Below, in pieces: positions 59,958 through 64,000 of a stretch of DNA of 64,000 nucleotides; within the stretch, counting starts at the first letter, position 1; each line of letters begins with the position of its first letter. A program made the translations under genes and the position numbers. The stretch comes from Acanthochromis polyacanthus (Eukaryota; Chordata; Actinopteri; Pomacentridae), in the NCBI RefSeq assembly GCF_021347895.1, contig NC_067131.1, forward strand, positions 9,576,653 through 9,640,652, written 5' to 3'. The notes beneath the pieces are model-generated. The model was given only the letters and a program-made list of their open reading frames with translations, had not been told where the DNA came from and did no database searches.

Positions 59958-61575
59958 TTGTATTTCTGCTACAGCAGCAGAGATGAAGTTAAAAGTGATA
60001 AATAGAATCTGTGAATACTAAGAACAGAGAATAATAAACTGCTGAAAGAGTTGGTCTGTCCTTCTGTCAGTGAAAGCTAAACAGGAAGTGGTTCACTGAG
60101 GATGTCTTCCATTCAGTCTCCTTCTTCACAACCAGATGAGGTTTTCCTTCTGTTGGCTTCACTCAGAAGATCCTCACAGTGAACATGAGACACCTGAGAT
60201 GAAGAGAGATGTCACAGTATCAGCATCAACAGCAGAGGTTCATTTTAAAGTATCCCTGGAAAGATTTCCTATTTCATATAGTTTTCCAAGCACTGAACGA
60301 CAGAAAGACCTGGAGTCACTTTAGCTTTAGGAGAGGATTTTATTATCCAGATTTTATTATCTGTGCTGCAGTTTAAATGTATTAACTGTAGTGTTCATCA
60401 TTATTTTGGACATATTCTGGGAGGTTATTTTTCTAATCTGCACTAAGATGTACTACAACATGTGAATCAGTCATAAAACAATGTTAACGACTAGAGAGTA
60501 GATTTACTGTTTTCTCCAGTTTAACTTCAGAGACTCAGCAGATATTTAGGACTACTGACAACATAGAACCTTAACCTTACTGTTTGAATCACATTTAGGT
60601 TTTCTAAACGTTATATTAATGTGAACCAGCGTCTCCACACAGTTTTATTAACTAAATGTACCACATTACACTAACACGACACACTTCAGCCTTTTCCATG
60701 AAACACAATGCAAACATCGTTAGCTTAATGCTAGACTAGGTTTAATCAGGCTACGACTGAGCAGCTCGCTCGGTTAGCATCACTAATTTATATTAAAGCT
60801 AATATTTACTGGATGCTAACTCTCTTCTCTTGTCAATAAACAAAGAAATAAACTCCACCAACATCTGGACTGCATGACACACATTATATCTGACACGAAA
60901 GTTGCATATGAAGTGCATTAAAAGCGGCACTGATAAGAAAATAAACATTTAGCCTACTTACCGAACTTTCAGTGTCTGCTGGTAGAATCAGCCGAAGGTA
61001 GCAAAATGGTTAAAACAAGCCAACAGGCAGGAAAAGTGTCTGTGGAAAAGGTTCTGCTTCTTCACCGATAAACCACCAGTGACCATATCAGAATTAATCC
61101 TCCAGACTGTCAGTCATTCCAGACGAACTGTCAATCAGGTAACCACGCCCCCTTCCGTCGCAAAACTTAATAAATAAAAAAAAATCGATATTGATTTATT
61201 TTAAGATCGGCCACTTGATCTTTCATTTTGACCATGAAAACAAACAAAAAAACCCATTTATTTACAGTCTATGCACCGTACTTTGTTTGGCTCCACCCTT
61301 GCTGATGACCACTTCCGGTATCAGAAAACGAAAAAAATTGACCTTTTTTCGTTTCTGTCTCTTACTTATTTTAGTTTTTGTTTTTGTAAATAAAAAATGA
61401 AAACCAAAGCATTTCTTAAAATTCGTATATCCATTTTTGATCGTGAAAAGGAAAAACGCCTTGTATTTCAATTTTAATTTTTGCCTTTGAAAACGAAAAT
61501 CAAATAACCACTCGTTTTTTGTTTTTCAATACCTGCTTTAGAACGGAAAATCCAATTACCAAAATATACACGGAC

Positions 61576-62678
61576 TGACGAATAGTAATAAAGAAAAACA
61601 ATAATGGACGTATTTTCTCTATTTTTTCTTGCCATAATGTATTTTGGGTTGACTGACCTCTACAGGCTACAGATATCAGAAGAATAAAAGTACTATTTAG
61701 CTGAAGTAAGCTTCTTAAAGAGCTACTCTGGTGAAAATGTGTTGTTTTAAACCTTGTTAGCATATCCATATGGTGTTTTATATGCTCCATGACATGTAAC
61801 TCATAAATAAGTAGTCCAGTGTATCAATGACAGGCTCAAAAACATGGATTCTGGACTTCAAGGCTTTCATACCTAACAGACCTATGTAAATAATTCAGTC
61901 AACTTGCACAGTGAAACTTCCTGGATTCTTCTTCTTTTTCAGATTTGGTTTTCAGTTCACACGTGTGGCTGGATGACTGCAATATTGTAACTACTCATTG
62001 TGTAGTGTAAAGTATTTTTGAAGTGTTTGAGCAGGGTTGTAGGGGAACTGGTGTGCTTGAGCTGCAGCTCGTGGGGATGAGTGAGGGAATAAACAGGAGG
62101 ACTTCACGGAGCAACAGTGAAGAGTTACATCTAAGCCATTTTAAGGACATGAAGAGACTGTTTACATGGGGAAAACATTTAAATGTGTAAGTCTGTTCCA
62201 CACTGAGGTGATTTTAGAGGATTAATCAGTGACTGGAAGGTGACTTTAAAACCCAAGTCTTGCTCATTATTATTATAGCAGGCCGTAGCAACAACAAAAA
62301 AGAAGTCCCCTGTGTCAGCAGAGGCTTTATTGTGACTTATTTTGATGAAACCTTTACAAATGTTCTTGTAGAATCTGGTGCAAACCACACAATAACAGCC
62401 AAATATATCACACATTTATGAGCCATGTTCATAGTAAGCAGGAAATTTAAATGCCAGACTGATTAATCACGTGTTTTCATTGCCATCCTAGTTAATTACA
62501 GATCAGCAATTTCTCTTCATTGGTATCTTCTTGGAAAACTGGCAAACATAAAGGGACCAATAAGTTACTTTTCAGCTGTTTTTGAACACATCATTAATCA
62601 TAAAGCATCATCTGGAAAGCATAAAATGGAAAAGCAGATAATATTTCTCAGCGATGCATGAAGATGACTGGTGATGCT
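61576..62678. other. Intergenic / 3' flank of the tetraspanin gene
   Basis: No exon chain recognised. Probably includes the tetraspanin 3' UTR on the minus strand. Confidence 0.45.
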
Positions 62679-63477
62679 TTAGCTGATGCTGCCATAGCTC
62701 TTTCTTTTGATGTCCAGACACAAACACACCCCCACTAACACTCCGAAAACCTGCGAGAGGAAAAAGGTTAGATGTTACTGGCAGCAAATGAACTCAAAGA
62801 CATTTTCTCTCTCAGAAAAGAAATAATTAATTCTGAAATTTCACCGCCTGGGGCAAACAGGAGGAAATAGGCTTTATTATCATTCATGCCATCCGACTCT
62901 TTTGAAATGTCTGCATTGCTGTTGCTGACATGCACATTTTAGACTGCAAATGGTAGGAAATTATACACTAGCATGTGTGATTTTTGTTTTTCTAAAGATA
63001 GATTTATGCAATTTCTCAAGAAAGAGAGATGACATACAGCAAAGAGCTTGCATTTACATTTTGGCTGATTTTCTTTGACAGTATAAAGCATAATTTCTGG
63101 TACAAAATTCTCATATATTCACATATTGGGCTTTGAAAGTTTTAGAAAATCAGATACCAGTTGTTTACCTCTGCGACTCCAAGAGTGATGCAGACAGCAC
63201 CGACCCACAGGAAGTTTTTCACCAGAAAGCGCTTGATGGCCGAGATACAGCCCTGAGAAGGAAGACACACTCGTACAATATTTCTGCACAGACATCAAAT
63301 GAAATTGCTGTTAAGTAAAAATTAGATTGATCAGCAGACCTTTTTGTGCACGTTGGTCTTGTCCTGTCCACAACCTTCAGTTTTCGTCACGCAGCAGGAA
63401 TCTGGTACAGCATTGTGGTTCTCCCAACCGACACTTTTGGACCAGTCGGTGTAGCTGTCTGCACCACAGCAGCTGAA
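62679..63477 (-). CDS. Tetraspanin, 3' three coding exons (5' part beyond window)
   Basis: Minus-strand exons 63340-63477, 63169-63252 and 62679-62750 (stop 62679-62681), all phase 0; 46, 28 and 23 residues. The first carries the large extracellular loop signature FSCCGADSYTDW and PDSCC, with a further EGC. The second starts GCISAIKRFLVKN, the loop's last cysteine, then enters transmembrane segment 4 (FLWVGAVCITLGVAE), which finishes in the last exon (VFGVLVGVCLCLDIKR) before a short cytoplasmic tail KSYGSIS. Tetraspanins organise membrane microdomains with integrins and other partners. Six loop cysteines are present. Paralogue identity cannot be set without the N-terminal exons. Confidence 0.88.
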
Positions 63478-64000
63478 CTGGAAGAAGGATTATAATATAT
63501 TAATGAAGCATTAAAGCTGAATTCATTGACCTGCTTTGTCACATATATTTAAATGGGACCATAATTTACCAATTGCACAACACTATGTATCCAGGAAGTC
63601 CTGGAGCTAATGATTGAGAGCATAAACTTGTTAGGAAAATGTTAATTAAAGTGGCAAATCAAGGGAGAAATAGGAACATTTTCTCACAGACTTCTACATA
63701 ATCAGAAATCAGAGGAGTCGCCCTCTGCTGGCAGTTATAAAGAATGCAAGTTAAATGCATTTCTCCATTTGCTTCACTTTCCAGACCCAGAGGCTATCAT
63801 TGTTATCATTTATATACAGCCTGTAGAGCTGCGAAATCTGAGCAGAGAGGAGCTTGGGGTGGATGAATGGTTTGACAAAACATTGGACTGTTGCATAATT
63901 TTAAGCAATTATTTTTACCCAAACCAGTCTCAATGACTCTAAACAAGTTCTTCCTGTACCAAAACTTAAGAAACTCTCATTAAAACGGGTGGTGATTTAG
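63478..64000 (-). other. Tetraspanin intron
   Basis: Sequence 5' of the CCG exon. No further exon recognised before the window ends. Confidence 0.5.

Larger units (their letters stand above)
57829..61575. mobile_element. 3.7-kb element with about 280-bp terminal inverted repeats
   Basis: Left arm 57829-58109 and right arm 61293-61575 are inverted copies (GTCCGTGTATATTTTGGTAA at the outer tips), differing by scattered substitutions and small indels. Both arms end internally with ACCGGAAGTGGTCATCAGC. Beyond the arms, candidate first exons point inward from each side (donors GTAAGTG at 58277 plus strand, GTAAGTAGG at 60961 minus strand). The interior has no transposase frame and carries a hAT-like MITE, so the element is probably non-autonomous. 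No target-site duplication is obvious. Superfamily undetermined. Confidence 0.65.

Noticed and set aside
60136..60324. 62-aa plus-strand open frame in the 3.7-kb element
   Set aside because: No recognisable domain and no convincing link to the upstream donor at 58277.

Overview
The window looks like nuclear DNA of a ray-finned, probably percomorph, fish. Intron-bearing vertebrate genes (a DCAKD-like gene, PUS3, a tetraspanin) sit among L1-like LINE, hAT, Tc1/mariner, Helentron and tRNA-SINE sequences, with many microsatellites and short GT-AG introns. All calls come from reading the sequence; no database search was run.

Layout. (1) 1-17,200: head-to-tail array of 1.7-3.2 kb repeat units. Each ends in a short hairpin followed by CTAG, and many begin with a long palindrome. 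I interpret them as non-autonomous Helentron (HINE-like) elements carrying an internal 141-bp tandem repeat, a nested hAT MITE and, in two units, a 176-bp satellite plus an L1 fragment. (2) 17,200-18,330: L1 fragment split by a tRNA-Asn-headed SINE, then a probable promoter with a ZNF143-type motif. (3) 18,330-36,070: one plus-strand multi-exon gene. Exons 1-14 encode a proline-rich protein with an SGNH/GDSL hydrolase domain. Exon 15 is a 6,978-nt intact Helentron reading frame (cysteine-protease-like N-terminus, HUH Rep, PIF1-type helicase, EEP endonuclease) that joins exon 14 in frame. Exons 16-18 beyond it also join exon 14 in frame and end in a stop and poly(A) signal. Intron 1 holds a decayed L1-like LINE with a foldback MITE inside it. 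(4) 37,140-37,330: orphan terminal exon on the minus strand. (5) 37,480-43,800: second array of the same HINE-like repeat, full of single-base indels. (6) 43,800-48,370: no gene recognised. (7) 48,372-53,050: DCAKD-like kinase gene, minus strand, with two one-base deletions. (8) 53,270-57,700: PUS3, minus strand, complete. (9) 57,829-61,575: 3.7-kb element with about 280-bp terminal inverted repeats. (10) 62,679-63,477: 3' exons of a tetraspanin gene, minus strand, running off the window.

Most notable: the spliced SGNH-protease-Rep-helicase-endonuclease gene, its in-frame alternative 3' end that skips the Helentron exon, and its position between two arrays of elements bearing Helentron-like termini. 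Whether the Helentron captured the SGNH gene, fused into a host gene, or always carried these exons cannot be settled from this sequence alone.
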